This document shows, piece by piece, positions 1 through 7,438 of a DNA stretch of 18,174 nucleotides. Below the pieces are notes generated by a model, which saw nothing but the letters and a program-made list of their open reading frames with translations, made no database searches and was not told where the DNA came from. Source of the stretch: JAADHY01 sp964428935. Lineage in GTDB: Bacteria > Planctomycetota > Planctomycetia > Planctomycetales > Planctomycetaceae. The stretch covers positions 1-18,174 of the forward strand of contig CAYSAG010000080.1 in NCBI GenBank assembly GCA_964428935.1, written 5' to 3'. Position 1 is the first letter of the stretch. Every line of letters starts with the position of its first letter. Position numbers and translations under genes: made by a program.

Positions 1-758
1 GAGGGGTGCGGGTTGGGCTGGACGTAAAACGCCGCTTTCTGGTGCGGGTTCTCGCCGTAGCGCAAAGACTGCCGAAGCTGAAAAGACAGCGTCCACTGCT
101 GCGGCCACGCAGGCTGTTCGGCGGTTTGGTCCGCTTCGCTGGCAATCTGGGACGGCTGCCCAGAGACCAGCCCAGCCAGGTAGTCGGCAATGGCCCGGTC
201 GTAGCGAGCCGTCAGTTCGAAAGCGGCCGCGGCCAGCTCCCGTCGAAGCGACAGGTCGAAGCGGTCGTTTCTCAACGCCTCCAGCACACGCTCGTACTGA
301 CCGGGCGAAGTGACAATGCCCACGTACTGGTGGTTCTTCGCCGCCGCTCGAACCATGCTGGGGCCACCAATGTCAATCTGCTCAACGGCGTCCTCGACCG
401 TTGTGCCCGGCCGAGCAATGGTCTGCTCGAACGGGTACAGGTTGCAGACGACAAGTTGGAAAGGAATGATTCCGTGTTCTTGCAGAGCCTGCGCGTCGTC
501 GGGAAGGTCGGGACGTCCCAAAATGGCTCCGTGCACCTTCGGGTGCAACGTCTTGACCCGACCGCCCAGGATTTCGGGAAACCCGGTGTAGTCCGACACG
601 TCGACGACTGCAATTCCTCGTTCTTCCAAGAACCGTCGCGTTCCGCCCGTCGAAACAATTTCGAAGCCCAGTTCGACCAGACCGCGAACAAAGGCCTCCA
701 GCCCCGTCTTGTCGCTGACGCTCACCAGAGCCCGACGTCGACCTTTCTCTTCCGCCAT
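1..758 (-). CDS. purH: Bifunctional IMP cyclohydrolase / AICAR formyltransferase PurH, N-terminal part (cut by window edge)
   Basis: This is the N-terminal 252 codons of PurH, which carries out the last two steps of de novo purine synthesis in the cytoplasm (AICAR to FAICAR to IMP). Reading down from the ATG at 758-756, the protein shows the family landmarks in order: ALVSVSDKTGL near the start, STGGTRRFL, GRVKTLHPKVHG, VVCNLYPFEQT, IDIGGPSMVRAAAKNH, and finally LRYGENPHQKAA, which enters the AICAR transformylase half. The methylglyoxal-synthase-like IMP cyclohydrolase domain is therefore complete, and most of the formyltransferase domain lies beyond position 1. A GAGGG-type ribosome site (767-772) sits 8 bases before the start. 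The frame is open to the edge and no damage is visible. The gene is a housekeeping neighbour, 433 bases from the EF-hand gene on the same strand, with no evident link to secretion. Identification is very secure. Confidence 0.96.
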   Translation of the reverse strand, partial: MAEEKGRRRALVSVSDKTGLEAFVRGLVELGFEIVSTGGTRRFLEERGIAVVDVSDYTGFPEILGGRVKTLHPKVHGAILGRPDLPDDAQALQEHGIIPFQLVVCNLYPFEQTIARPGTTVEDAVEQIDIGGPSMVRAAAKNHQYVGIVTSPGQYERVLEALRNDRFDLSLRRELAAAAFELTARYDRAIADYLAGLVSGQPSQIASEADQTAEQPAWPQQWTLSFQLRQSLRYGENPHQKAAFYVQPNPHP

Positions 759-1191
759 GCTTCACACCCTCTTGTTCGCCTGCACCGAGTTGCGACCAAC
801 ATGAGTTCTGTCGAAGCGACCTCCGAGCGTTCGCGTGGCTGGCCCGTTGCGACGTGGCCGGGCGCTCGTCCACGTCGAGACCAAACGCCGGCCGAACGGC
901 AAGCGTTCCGCTCCGTGCCTAATTCCTCCCATCTGAGCACCGGCCTGGGGGCAAACCTCCGAAACTAGAACCGGCGACGCTCCGGCCGCAGCGGGCGCGC
1001 CACGCCAGCCGGGCAGACTCTACAGCGCCCGGTCCGAGCTGACAAGCAGGGGCAAGGCAGAAGCTGCGCGTTCGGAGGCTGACGGCGGGCTTGGTTTGCA
1101 GACGGGTGCGAGCGGGCACGCGTGGCTGCAGGGCTGCGGAGAAGGTCTCGTCAGCAAGACGGCAGCGGCTCGCGCTCGTGCCGTGCCCCGC
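759..1191. other. Intergenic region between purH and the EF-hand gene
   Basis: These 433 bases separate two minus-strand genes. Short open frames exist on both strands, but their translations are Arg/Ala/Gly-rich and have no recognisable motif or good ribosome site, so I call none. I found no tRNA-like cloverleaf and no hairpin followed by a T-run, so neither the end of the EF-hand transcript nor the purH promoter can be placed with confidence. Confidence 0.5.
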
Positions 1192-2367
1192 TCACCGCCG
1201 GCGAGCCCGCAGCATTTCCTGGTACTTGGCCCAGAACTGGTCGAAGTTGGCGGGCAACGGCAGCGTCACTCCAGCTCGCTCGAACGACTCGCGCGTCCGA
1301 CGGCTCCGCGACCACTCCTCGGCCGAAAGCGTGCCGTCGCGGTCGCGGTCCAGGGCGCGGAAGGCGAACTGAGCGAACCGGTACTCGCGGCTGTTCTCGC
1401 TGAACGTCGTCTGAGCGGACGCAGCCGTGCTGCTGTCGGCGGAGGTCGAGCTGGAGGGGGAGCTCGAGGTCGAGGAGCTTGCCGCCGGAGTGGCCGTGGT
1501 CGGCGAGCTGCCCGTGCCGGTCGTCGAGCCGGGCGCGGCCAGCTCGGCCGGAGTCAAGAACCCGTCGTTGTTCCTGTCCAAACGGAAGAACTCGCCGTAC
1601 CGCTTCGGGTCCCACTCGTAAAGGCCGATTTGTCCGTCGTGGTTCTTGTCCCACGGCTGGAAGGCTTCAGGCAGACGAGCGGTCAGCGACAGCGGCAGAG
1701 CTGGTTGCGGCACGGCGGCCGTCGACGAGGGAAGGGGGGCCGCGGTTGGAGCAGGGACGCCGCTTGCAGCCGCGACGCCTGTCTGTGACGCCGTTGTCGT
1801 TTGAGGGGAAGCGGCCGGTTGTGTCCTCGCTCCAGCGGGCGCTGAGAGCAGTCGCGGCGGTCCGCCGGGCGGAGGGGCCGTGACGAGCCGAGGCGACTTT
1901 GCCGACGACAACGCAGGCCCGGCCGGTGTTCCAGGGCGAGCCAGCAAGGCTGGCTTTCCACCGCCGCCTGCGAACGGTGTTCGCTTCGGGGGTGTTTGAG
2001 GAGCCTGGGGCGTCGGGCCGCCCGGACGTGTGAACGGGTTGTCTGGTGGTCGCCGGAGCTGTTCCAGCACCCGTGGCCACTCGCGCTGAAACTGCTCTTC
2101 CGAGACCGGCCGTCCGGCCAGTCCGGCCCGTTGAAACGCGTCGGCAATGGGCGGCGGCAGACGGTCTTGCTCCGACGGGTCGAGCACACCGTCCCGGTTC
2201 GTGTCGAAGGAGAAGAAAAACTTCGCCGCCCGTTTGGCGGAACGTTCGTCGTCGGGCTGCTTGCCCGGAGCGGAGGCGGTCCACGGCGTCAGCGGAACCA
2301 GCACCGCCAGTGCCGCGACCAGCGGGACGTGCCGGTGCTTGCGGAGCCAGTGCTTGTGGGAAAGCAT
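1192..2367 (-). CDS. Exported EF-hand protein with four calcium-binding loops
   Basis: A 391-residue protein predicted to be exported and to bind calcium; no enzymatic role can be assigned. The chosen start (ATG at 2367-2365) gives a basic N-terminus followed by a hydrophobic stretch (about residues 14-27) and an Ala-Ser-Ala cleavage-type site near residue 33. The open frame extends 81 codons further upstream, but that part is Arg/Pro-rich and lacks a signal-peptide start. Four EF-hand loops are readable: DTNRDGVLDPSE (55-66), DKNHDGQIGLYE (240-251), DRNNDGFLTPAE (264-275) and DRDRDGTLSAEE (340-351). The first is isolated from the middle pair by a Pro/Ala-rich linker (about 107-225), and a Ser/Thr-rich linker (about 280-322) precedes the fourth. 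The gene is divergent from the secretion cluster. Such modular EF-hand proteins are, from general knowledge, common in planctomycetes. The start is not backed by a clear ribosome site. Confidence 0.85.
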   Translation of the reverse strand: MLSHKHWLRKHRHVPLVAALAVLVPLTPWTASAPGKQPDDERSAKRAAKFFFSFDTNRDGVLDPSEQDRLPPPIADAFQRAGLAGRPVSEEQFQREWPRVLEQLRRPPDNPFTRPGGPTPQAPQTPPKRTPFAGGGGKPALLARPGTPAGPALSSAKSPRLVTAPPPGGPPRLLSAPAGARTQPAASPQTTTASQTGVAAASGVPAPTAAPLPSSTAAVPQPALPLSLTARLPEAFQPWDKNHDGQIGLYEWDPKRYGEFFRLDRNNDGFLTPAELAAPGSTTGTGSSPTTATPAASSSTSSSPSSSTSADSSTAASAQTTFSENSREYRFAQFAFRALDRDRDGTLSAEEWSRSRRTRESFERAGVTLPLPANFDQFWAKYQEMLRARRR

Positions 2368-2449
2368 GGTCGACTGTCCGTGCTCGACAGTGTGAGCTGC
2401 GACTGTCCTCTTGCCGGCCGACAGGGGCGGACCAGCCGTGTCCGTCCCA

Positions 2450-2468
2450 GGCCGGTCCGGCACCGGCC
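2450..2468. other. 7-bp inverted repeat in the EF-hand gene leader
   Basis: GGCCGGT (2450-2456) is followed by a 5-base loop and ACCGGCC (2462-2468). It would form a stem-loop about 80-100 bases upstream of the EF-hand start on its transcript. There is no T-run. In sequence this GC-rich the repeat could be chance. Confidence 0.3.
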
Positions 2469-2748
2469 GTCGGCGCGGTCTGGAGGCTCGCCCTTGCCAA
2501 GTTTGTGGACAGACCGGGCGCACCGCCTGTCCGGCACGCTCGGCGTTTTCGGCAGAACCGGCCGTTGAGGAAAAAGCGGCCGCCATCCGGTAAAGTTCCC
2601 CTCGAACCACTTAGTTTAACCTTCGGTGGCTGTAGTCGGAAGCGGCGGGTTTCCGTTTCTTAGGGGTAGGGTACGCCGTGCGCGCGGTGGCGGCAACGGA
2701 CTGCGCGAAGGGGGCCGGCGGCACGGGCAGCGGTTTTGTGAAAGCACG

Positions 2749-2777
2749 TTGTTCGGTTCATTTTTGACGGCTAGGAT
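2749..2777 (+). promoter_or_regulatory. Possible sigma70-type promoter for the secretion cluster
   Basis: TTGTTC (2749-2754) and TAGGAT (2772-2777) are separated by exactly 17 bases, with locally AT-richer sequence between them, about 125 bases upstream of the chosen GspD-like start. The match to consensus is only partial (3 of 6 and 4 of 6), and planctomycete promoters are poorly characterised, so this is a suggestion only. Confidence 0.3.
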
Positions 2778-2901
2778 GGTTGGGACGGCGAAGGTAGTTC
2801 GCGGTCCGAGGCACTTCGGGGGCGGCCCACGCGAGCGGCGGTTTGGGTCGGTCTGGCAAAGCAGGGGCGTCGGTGTGACGTTGTTACGGAGCGGTTGGCC
2901 C

Positions 2902-5900
2902 ATGACAAGCGAGCGGGCGACACTTCGGTTTTGGGCAGCCGTCGTGCTGACGGCGGTTCTGGTGGCTCCAGCTGCGGCTCAGTTCCGCGGCTTCGGACCT
3001 CCGGGGCGGGGCGGTCCCAGGGGCGGACGGTTTGGCCGGGGCTTTCCTCCGGGCGGCAGCCGCGGACTGCTCCGGGTGCTGCAGGAGGACGAGGTCCAAA
3101 CCGAGCTCAAGCTGACCGACGACCAGAAGCAGAAAGTGAACGAGTTGGCGGGGAAGTTCGCGCAGCCGACGCCGGAAATGGAAGAGCTGTTTCGAAGCAT
3201 GCGTGAGGCGTCGGACGAGGAGCGGGACGCTCTTCGAAAGCGACTCGACTCGCTCCGGGCCGCACGGCGGAAGGAGCTGGAGCAGGAACTGCAGAAGGTC
3301 TTGAACCCGACGCAGTTCCAGCGTCTGTTGCAGATTGACCTGCAGCGGCGAGGTGTCCCGGCGCTGCGCGACGACGAGGTGGCCGCCAAGCTCAACCTGT
3401 CGCAGCAGCAGCGAGACAAGATTCAGCAAATTTTCGAGTCGGTCGACCAGCAGCGTCGGGCCATGTTCGAGAGGTTGCGTGGAGCTCCACGCGACGAACG
3501 AATGACTTTGTTCGCCGAGCTGCGGGAGCGGAGCAAGCAACTGGAGAAACAGCGGGACGAGCAAGTGTTGGCCGTGCTGACTCCCCAGCAGCGTCAGCAG
3601 TGGCAGGCCATGCTCGGACCGCCTTTCGGCGAGCAGGCGAAGCAGGAGGCAACGTCGACGACCAGCACGCCCGGCGGGGCGGCGCCGAGCAACGCGGGCG
3701 GTGCGGCAGCGGGCTCGACGCAGCCGGCCCCGACGGCGGCTCCGGCCCTGCCGGTCGAGCAGGTCACAAGCGTGCCGGCTCTTCCAGACGGCACTCCGGT
3801 CCCCGGTCCGGTCGTTGCGTCGTTCGCGCCGCGGAAGGAAGGCCAGAAGGCCGAGGCGCCCGCCGAGTCCCCCGCGCCGCAGAGCGGTGTCGAAACGGAG
3901 CAGCCGAAGCCGCTCAAGAAACTCTCATTCAATTTCCGCTACGCCCCTTGGGCCGACGTGCTGAAGCTGTTCGCCGAGGCGGCCGGCCTGAGCTTGGACT
4001 TGAACGCCGTCCCGCCCGGCACGTTCACGTACTTCGACGACAATGAGTACACGCCGACCGAGGCGCTGAACATTCTCAACGGCTACCTGCTTCCGAAGGG
4101 CTACATGATTGTTCGCCGAGACCGGTTCGCCGTGGTCCTGAACGTGACCAACGGAATTCCGCCGAACCTGGTGCCGGACGTCAGCGTCGACGAGTTGCCG
4201 AAACGAGCGGACAACGAAATCGTTCGAGTGGTCTTGCCGCTGAAAGGCAAGGACGCGGCCACCGCTCAGCAAGAGGTGCAGCAGCTGCTCGGGCCGCAGG
4301 GCAAGGTCGTGGCCATGACCACGACCAACACGCTGGTCGTTACCGGCCTGGTTCGCAACGTGCGGCGAGTCCACGAGCTGCTCGAGAAGTACCTGGTTGA
4401 GGAAAAGTCGGGAATTCAGTTCCGCGCGTTCACGCTGCGGCACATTGCCGTGACGGACGCCGAACGGATTCTGCGCGACCTGCTGGGACTGCCCAAGGGC
4501 GTGCAGAACGTCAGTGCGGGAGCGACGGGTGAGTTCACCGGCAGCCGGTTCGGCGGCCGGTTCCCCTTTGCGTTCGGCGGTCGGTTCGGTGGACGGGGCT
4601 TTCCCGGACGTCCGCCGTCGCGCGAGTCGAGCCGGTTCTCGTCGCGCACGCCCACTCCGACGCCTCAATCGACCGCGGCCTCGTCGAGCAAGGTCGCTCT
4701 GGCCGCCGACGAACGGACCAACACGTTGCTGGTGTCGGCTCCTGCCGAGCAAATGGAAATCATTGACCAGGCCATTCAAACAATCGACGTCGCTCCCAGC
4801 GGCGAAGCGGGTCGCCTGGCCGCTCGTTCCAGCAACGAACCCTACCTGGAGGTTTACACCGTTCGCAACGCCGACGCCGCCGAGGTGACCAAGACGCTGA
4901 GCGTCCTCTACCCCGGTGCGGTGGTCAACGAAGACCGCCGCTACGGCCGAATCCACATTTACGCGACGCCCAGCGAACAGCGCGAAATTGCCGCTCTGAT
5001 TCAACGACTGGACGGCCTGGGCGGGGGAATGAAGGTGGCCGTCATTCCCACCGGGACGCTCGACACAGCCACGCTCACCACGACCTTGCAGGCTCTGTTC
5101 GCCAACGACCCAGACAACGCGCCGTCCATTGTGGCTCAGCCGGGCCAACTGGTGGTTCGAGGCACGGCCGACCAGATTGCTCAGGTGCAAACCCTGCTCG
5201 AGCAGCTCGGGGCCGGTCCGGGCTCCAGCTCACTGTGGGGCGGGCGTGTCCGGTCCATTGACCTCGGCGGCCGCGACCCCATGCAAGTTCTGCGCCTGCT
5301 GCAGACCGTCAGTCCGTACCCGATTCGCGTGCGTGCCGGTGCCGGTCAGCCCAGCTCCGGACCGATTCGCGAGCAGCGTGTGCCGGCGGCCCGCGGCGAA
5401 ATTGTGCCGCCGGTGCCGGAGCGGCGGGCGACCGAGTCGGGCGAGGGCGAGGGCTCCACGCCCGTTCGCGAGCTGGAACGGTCCACGGGCGAGACGCCAA
5501 CCGCTCCGGCCAATCCTCCCGCGACCGCTCCGGAAGACCAAAACCGGCCGGAAGCTCAACCGCGCAAAGCGCCAGTTCGTCCGACCGGTCAACCGGACCG
5601 AGTGACGCCAAAGCCTGAGCGTGAGCGGCCCGACCGCTCGCCGAGCGGCCAAGGGGCGCCGCAAGCCGAGAGCGAACACAGCGGTCGCTCGCCCGGCCGG
5701 CCAGTGGCCGAGACGGTCGCCAGCCAGCGTCTGGTGGTGCGTACGGTGTCGCTGCCGCAGTCGGAGACGCAGGACAATTCGCAACGGGTCCGGGACGCAC
5801 AAACGCCTGCCGGTTCGGGCGGTGAAGGGCCGCAGGCCTCGACCGGCCAGTCCGAGGCACGTCCGAACCCGGAGGCTCAGCGCCAGTACGACCCGGAATT

Positions 5901-7128
5901 GGAGTCGCTTTGGAAGGAGCTGGAAGACGCGGTGGAGCGAACCGCCGGAGCGGCCGAGGCCAATGAAGGGGCCGAGCAGCCGCCGGTGAAAGGCCCGTCG
6001 CAAGAGGAACCGTCGGAACGGGAAAAGGCTTCGAAAGACAGCTCGCCCGCGGGAGCAGAACGCTCGGGCGGGAAAACGCCGGAAATTGTCGTCGAAGTGG
6101 AAGGCGACAACCTCATTTTGACGTCCGACGACCCGAAGGCCCTCGACGAGGTCGAGCGGTGGATTCAAATGCTCGCTCAACAACTTCCAGAAAAGACCGG
6201 CTGGACGGTGTTCTACTTGCGGTCGGCGGACGCGACCGAGGCGGCGGCCATGCTGGAGCGACTGTTTCCGGAAAGCGTCGTGTCCACCCCCAGCGCGACC
6301 ACCGGCGTTCTGGGCAGTCTGTCTCGGTTCGGCAGCAACATGCTGCAGAGCACGGGGCTGTCGGGGGTGACGTCGACCGAAACCCTGCAAATCATCCCCG
6401 AGACGCGGCTGAACGCATTGTTCGTGAGCGGCCCGCCGGACAAGGTGCGCGACGTGGAGAACGTTCTACGCGTGTTGGACGCGTCGGAGCTGCCCGAGCA
6501 GCTTCGTCAACGCACCCCGCGAATCATTCAAGTGCAGTACGCGGACGCCAGCCAAGTGGCTGAAGTCATTCGCAACGTCTTTGCGGTGGAAATGCAAGGC
6601 GAGCAGCAGCGTCCCACCGGGCCGTTCGCGGCGTTCGGCCGCGGCCGTCCGAGCGGACCGCGCGGTCCCAACCAAGTCCGGCTGACGCTGGGGGTCGACA
6701 CGTCGACGAACCAAATCATTGTCTCCTGCGACGAGTCGCTCTACCGTCAGATTGAAGCCTTGGTGAAAGAGCTGGACCGGGCGGCCTTCGAGGCTCGACA
6801 GACCGTGCGGGTGGTGGCCGTTCAGGCGGCCGACCCCGAGGCGGTCCAGCAGGCTTTGACGTCCATGATTCCCAAAGTGACGATTACCGCGGGCAGCTCG
6901 ACCACCAGCACCACCACACGCTCGACTTCTCGAACACGTTCACGCACCGGTTCGCCGGGCCGACCTCCCTTCGGAGGCCCGCCGCCCGACCAGCTTCGAG
7001 CCATGATGATTCAGCGAATGCGGCAGTTCTTGCAGGGAGGAGGCGGGCGAGGGTTCCGTCCGCCCGGCGGTTCGCGCGGACCAAGTCGCTTCAGTCCGCG
7101 CAGCCCGTTCGGCGGCCGCCGTCGTTAG
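2902..7128 (+). CDS. GspD-like secretin N-domain repeat protein without a pore domain
   Basis: A 1408-residue exported protein heading the secretion cluster, probably the periplasmic or outer-membrane partner of the apparatus. The ATG at 2902 follows GGAG (2888-2891) and begins a clear signal peptide (cleavage near residue 26, Ala-Ala-Ala). Next come an Arg/Gly/Phe-rich segment (28-55), a charged helical region with two Spy/LTXXQ-like units (LKLTDDQ at 69 and LNLSQQQ at 164), and a Pro/Ala linker. An N0-like domain (338-416) is followed by beta-alpha-beta-beta-alpha secretin_N modules at about 439-497, 505-629, 648-704, 710-770, 782-810 continued at 1060-1091 after a charged linker (813-1056), 1101-1193, 1206-1292, and a truncated one at 1301-1329. 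A Thr/Ser then Arg/Gly-rich tail (1330-1408) ends the protein. The family's pore domain, with its VPxLxxIPxxGxLF-type motif, is absent. GspD-like by position and repeats; channel function is doubtful. Confidence 0.85.
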   Translation: MTSERATLRFWAAVVLTAVLVAPAAAQFRGFGPPGRGGPRGGRFGRGFPPGGSRGLLRVLQEDEVQTELKLTDDQKQKVNELAGKFAQPTPEMEELFRSMREASDEERDALRKRLDSLRAARRKELEQELQKVLNPTQFQRLLQIDLQRRGVPALRDDEVAAKLNLSQQQRDKIQQIFESVDQQRRAMFERLRGAPRDERMTLFAELRERSKQLEKQRDEQVLAVLTPQQRQQWQAMLGPPFGEQAKQEATSTTSTPGGAAPSNAGGAAAGSTQPAPTAAPALPVEQVTSVPALPDGTPVPGPVVASFAPRKEGQKAEAPAESPAPQSGVETEQPKPLKKLSFNFRYAPWADVLKLFAEAAGLSLDLNAVPPGTFTYFDDNEYTPTEALNILNGYLLPKGYMIVRRDRFAVVLNVTNGIPPNLVPDVSVDELPKRADNEIVRVVLPLKGKDAATAQQEVQQLLGPQGKVVAMTTTNTLVVTGLVRNVRRVHELLEKYLVEEKSGIQFRAFTLRHIAVTDAERILRDLLGLPKGVQNVSAGATGEFTGSRFGGRFPFAFGGRFGGRGFPGRPPSRESSRFSSRTPTPTPQSTAASSSKVALAADERTNTLLVSAPAEQMEIIDQAIQTIDVAPSGEAGRLAARSSNEPYLEVYTVRNADAAEVTKTLSVLYPGAVVNEDRRYGRIHIYATPSEQREIAALIQRLDGLGGGMKVAVIPTGTLDTATLTTTLQALFANDPDNAPSIVAQPGQLVVRGTADQIAQVQTLLEQLGAGPGSSSLWGGRVRSIDLGGRDPMQVLRLLQTVSPYPIRVRAGAGQPSSGPIREQRVPAARGEIVPPVPERRATESGEGEGSTPVRELERSTGETPTAPANPPATAPEDQNRPEAQPRKAPVRPTGQPDRVTPKPERERPDRSPSGQGAPQAESEHSGRSPGRPVAETVASQRLVVRTVSLPQSETQDNSQRVRDAQTPAGSGGEGPQASTGQSEARPNPEAQRQYDPELESLWKELEDAVERTAGAAEANEGAEQPPVKGPSQEEPSEREKASKDSSPAGAERSGGKTPEIVVEVEGDNLILTSDDPKALDEVERWIQMLAQQLPEKTGWTVFYLRSADATEAAAMLERLFPESVVSTPSATTGVLGSLSRFGSNMLQSTGLSGVTSTETLQIIPETRLNALFVSGPPDKVRDVENVLRVLDASELPEQLRQRTPRIIQVQYADASQVAEVIRNVFAVEMQGEQQRPTGPFAAFGRGRPSGPRGPNQVRLTLGVDTSTNQIIVSCDESLYRQIEALVKELDRAAFEARQTVRVVAVQAADPEAVQQALTSMIPKVTITAGSSTTSTTTRSTSRTRSRTGSPGRPPFGGPPPDQLRAMMIQRMRQFLQGGGGRGFRPPGGSRGPSRFSPRSPFGGRRR

Positions 7129-7148
7129 GTTGACGAGCGACGCCCGCT

Positions 7149-7164
7149 CGGACCAGTCGGTCCG
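7149..7164 (+). other. Intercistronic hairpin 1 after the GspD-like gene
   Basis: CGGACC (7149-7154), loop AGTC, GGTCCG (7159-7164): a perfect 6-bp stem with a tetraloop, 20 bases after the stop codon. It has no U-tract, so it is not a classical intrinsic terminator. It could stabilise the 3' end of the upstream message or be chance. Confidence 0.4.
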
Positions 7165-7187
7165 GCCGAAAGGTGGACGCCGCAGAA

Positions 7188-7207
7188 CGCCAGGCCAGCG
7201 CCTGGCG
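7188..7207 (+). other. Intercistronic hairpin 2 after the GspD-like gene
   Basis: CGCCAGGC (7188-7195), loop CAGC, GCCTGGCG (7200-7207): a perfect 8-bp GC-rich stem with a tetraloop, 23 bases after hairpin 1. The flanking sequence lacks a T-run. A pair of strong stems just after a stop codon suggests an mRNA-processing or stability element, or partial termination. Confidence 0.5.
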
Positions 7208-7404
7208 GCCAGCGTCGTAGCGGGGGCGGCACAACTCCCGCCGGGGCGTGAGCGGCCGGACGGCAGCGGCCCGCGGGCGGAAAGGGCGTCGTCGAAAACG
7301 AACTGCAGGACGCAGTCGCGACGGAATGGACGGGCAAGACGCGGCCGCGAGGCCGGTCGACGCGACCCCGGCCGAACTGGTCGAGCACACAGCGACGCAA
7401 AACC

Positions 7405-7416
7405 TTTCGGCCGAAA
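7405..7416. promoter_or_regulatory. 12-base perfect palindrome shortly upstream of gspE
   Basis: TTTCGGCCGAAA is a perfect dyad ending 22 bases before the gspE start codon. The half CGGCCGAAA also occurs at 7163-7171 in the same spacer. It could be a repressor-type operator or a short stem that affects translation of gspE, which has no strong ribosome site. This is based on symmetry and position only. Confidence 0.25.
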
Positions 7417-7438
7417 AGTGTGAATTGAGCTTGTCGCC

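Larger units (their letters stand above)
2368..2901. other. Divergent intergenic region between the EF-hand gene and the secretion cluster
   Basis: These 534 bases must hold the promoters of both the minus-strand EF-hand gene and the plus-strand cluster. The region contains the least GC-rich patches nearby (about 2570-2640 and 2735-2780), a possible sigma70-like site at 2749-2777, and an inverted repeat at 2450-2468 in the EF-hand leader. Both flanking open frames extend into it, but the extensions are low-information Arg/Gly-rich sequence, and signal peptides place the true starts at 2367 and 2902. No further gene is supported. Confidence 0.6.
7129..7438. other. Spacer between the GspD-like gene and gspE
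   Basis: This 310-base spacer carries no convincing gene: its open frames translate to Arg/Gly/Ala-rich sequence without motifs, and in particular no secretin pore fragment is encoded here in any frame I read. It contains two inverted repeats close to the upstream stop codon and a 12-base palindrome shortly before gspE, listed separately. Confidence 0.6.

Noticed and set aside
6..968. A 320-codon plus-strand open frame at the left end
   Set aside because: It overlaps purH, whose motifs are unmistakable on the minus strand.
919..1119. Small minus-strand open frame in the purH/EF-hand gap
   Set aside because: 66 codons of Arg/Ala/Ser-rich sequence, no ribosome site and no motif; not distinguishable from noise in this GC-rich DNA.
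2626..2901. Upstream extension of the GspD-like reading frame by 92 codons
   Set aside because: The extension is Arg/Gly-rich with no signal peptide at its start; the ATG at 2902 has a ribosome site and a textbook signal peptide.
7188..7207. Intrinsic terminator after the GspD-like gene
   Set aside because: The stem is strong, but the following bases (GCCAGCGTCG) contain no T-run, so I list it as a hairpin rather than a terminator.
7129..7438. A frameshifted secretin pore domain downstream of the GspD-like stop
   Set aside because: All frames of the spacer were read; none gives beta-barrel-like sequence, and 310 bases is far too short for a pore domain of about 250 residues.
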